A stretch of 5,465 nt of DNA from NCBI RefSeq assembly GCF_010892395.1, contig NZ_JAACKB010000050.1, positions 1-5,465 of the forward strand, in the 5' to 3' direction. A program made the position numbers and the translations under genes. The notes under the pieces are model-generated. The model saw only the letters and a list, made by a program, of their open reading frames with translations. It did not search any database and was not told the origin of the DNA. Below are positions 5,348 through 5,465 of the stretch, one piece after another (positions within the stretch are counted from its first letter, which is position 1; each line of letters begins with the position of its first letter). Source of the DNA: Sulfurovum sp. bin170 (GTDB lineage Bacteria; Campylobacterota; Campylobacteria; Campylobacterales; Sulfurovaceae).

Positions 5348-5376
5348 CGGAATCGGCGTGTTTACACCAATGCCAA
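5347..5376 (+). repeat. Hairpin element fragment E5b (one arm, second arm mostly deleted)
   Basis: TCGGAAT, CGG-C-GTG-TTTA-CAC (5354-5367) is an arm with yet another paired inner stem, GTG/CAC, and the standard TTTA loop. The outer CGG faces CAA and is worn. The second arm is reduced to its last bases (CCAA), which run straight into the tail. Confidence 0.7.
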
Positions 5377-5394
5377 TGAATTAAGGAATTATAA
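5376..5394 (+). repeat. Element tail copy 3
   Basis: ATGAATTAAGGAATTATAA matches tail copy 1 except for one added A and one G-to-A change. It shares the first A with the CCAA end of E5b and is followed, as in copy 1, by a TGGG 2-5 nt on. Confidence 0.65.
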
Positions 5395-5404
5395 CTTGGG
5401 AAAC

Positions 5405-5458
5405 TTGGAATCGGAAGGCTCTGCCTCCGCTGTTCGGGAGTAAACTCTCCGTTTCCAA
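5405..5458 (-). repeat. Hairpin element copy E6 (full length, two arms)
   Basis: A clean 54-nt unit. On the plus strand the left arm is CGG-AA-GGC-TCT-GCC-T-CCG (5412-5429) and the right arm is CGG-GAG-TAAA-CTC-T-CCG (5435-5451), bounded by TTGGAA and TTCCAA. On the minus strand the second arm reads GAG-TTTA-CTC, a fifth inner stem. It aligns with E4 in opposite orientation. A run of seven A follows on the plus strand. Confidence 0.9.
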
Positions 5459-5465
5459 AAAAATA

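Noticed and set aside
3494..5458. CRISPR-like array
   Set aside because: The repeats are palindromic, vary in orientation and spacing, and have genes between them; there are no regular spacers or cas genes.

Overview
The window looks like a low-GC chromosome segment from a member of the Campylobacterota (Sulfurovum/Sulfurimonas-like). The divergent arrangement of a small c-type cytochrome and folD, followed by lepB and rpiB, is from memory the arrangement seen in Campylobacter and, with folD-lepB-rpiB linkage, in Helicobacter. The T-rich stretch running into a TATAAT box ahead of folD is also typical of that phylum. The genus assignment is inference; no search was run.

Layout. On the minus strand a monoheme cytochrome c (805-1227) is followed after 3 nt by a patatin-like phospholipase (25-801). 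A short divergent promoter region (1228-1294) separates this pair from a plus-strand operon: folD (1295-2149), lepB (2149-3000, sharing one base with folD) and rpiB (true start 3040). After a 205-nt gap comes a long GT4-type glycosyltransferase (3698-5314). The core genes are housekeeping: one-carbon metabolism, secretion signal removal, pentose-phosphate isomerisation, and sugar transfer to an unknown acceptor.

The unusual part lies between the genes. A family of short hairpin-rich elements occupies every gene 3' end that is not coupled to another gene: after the phospholipase (1-23), after lepB (3001-3026), after rpiB (3494-3548, with a second copy at 3613-3666), and at the end of the glycosyltransferase (5309-5325, 5347-5376 and 5405-5458). 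The full unit is about 54 nt, made of two head-to-head arms that begin and end TTGGAA/TTCCAA. Each arm can fold by itself into a stem with one bulged base and usually a TTTA or TTCA loop. The three inner base pairs differ between copies but stay complementary (GGC/GCC, GCG/CGC, GTG/CAC, GAG/CTC, GAC/GTC), so the structure is kept while the sequence drifts. Three copies also carry a shared tail, ATGAAT-(TARGGA)-ATTRTAA. The elements begin 0-1 nt after three stop codons and supply the fourth stop codon from their loop. In the lepB-rpiB gap the element abuts the rpiB ribosome binding site and could compete with it for pairing. This REP/BIME- or MITE-like family is the candidate undescribed system here.
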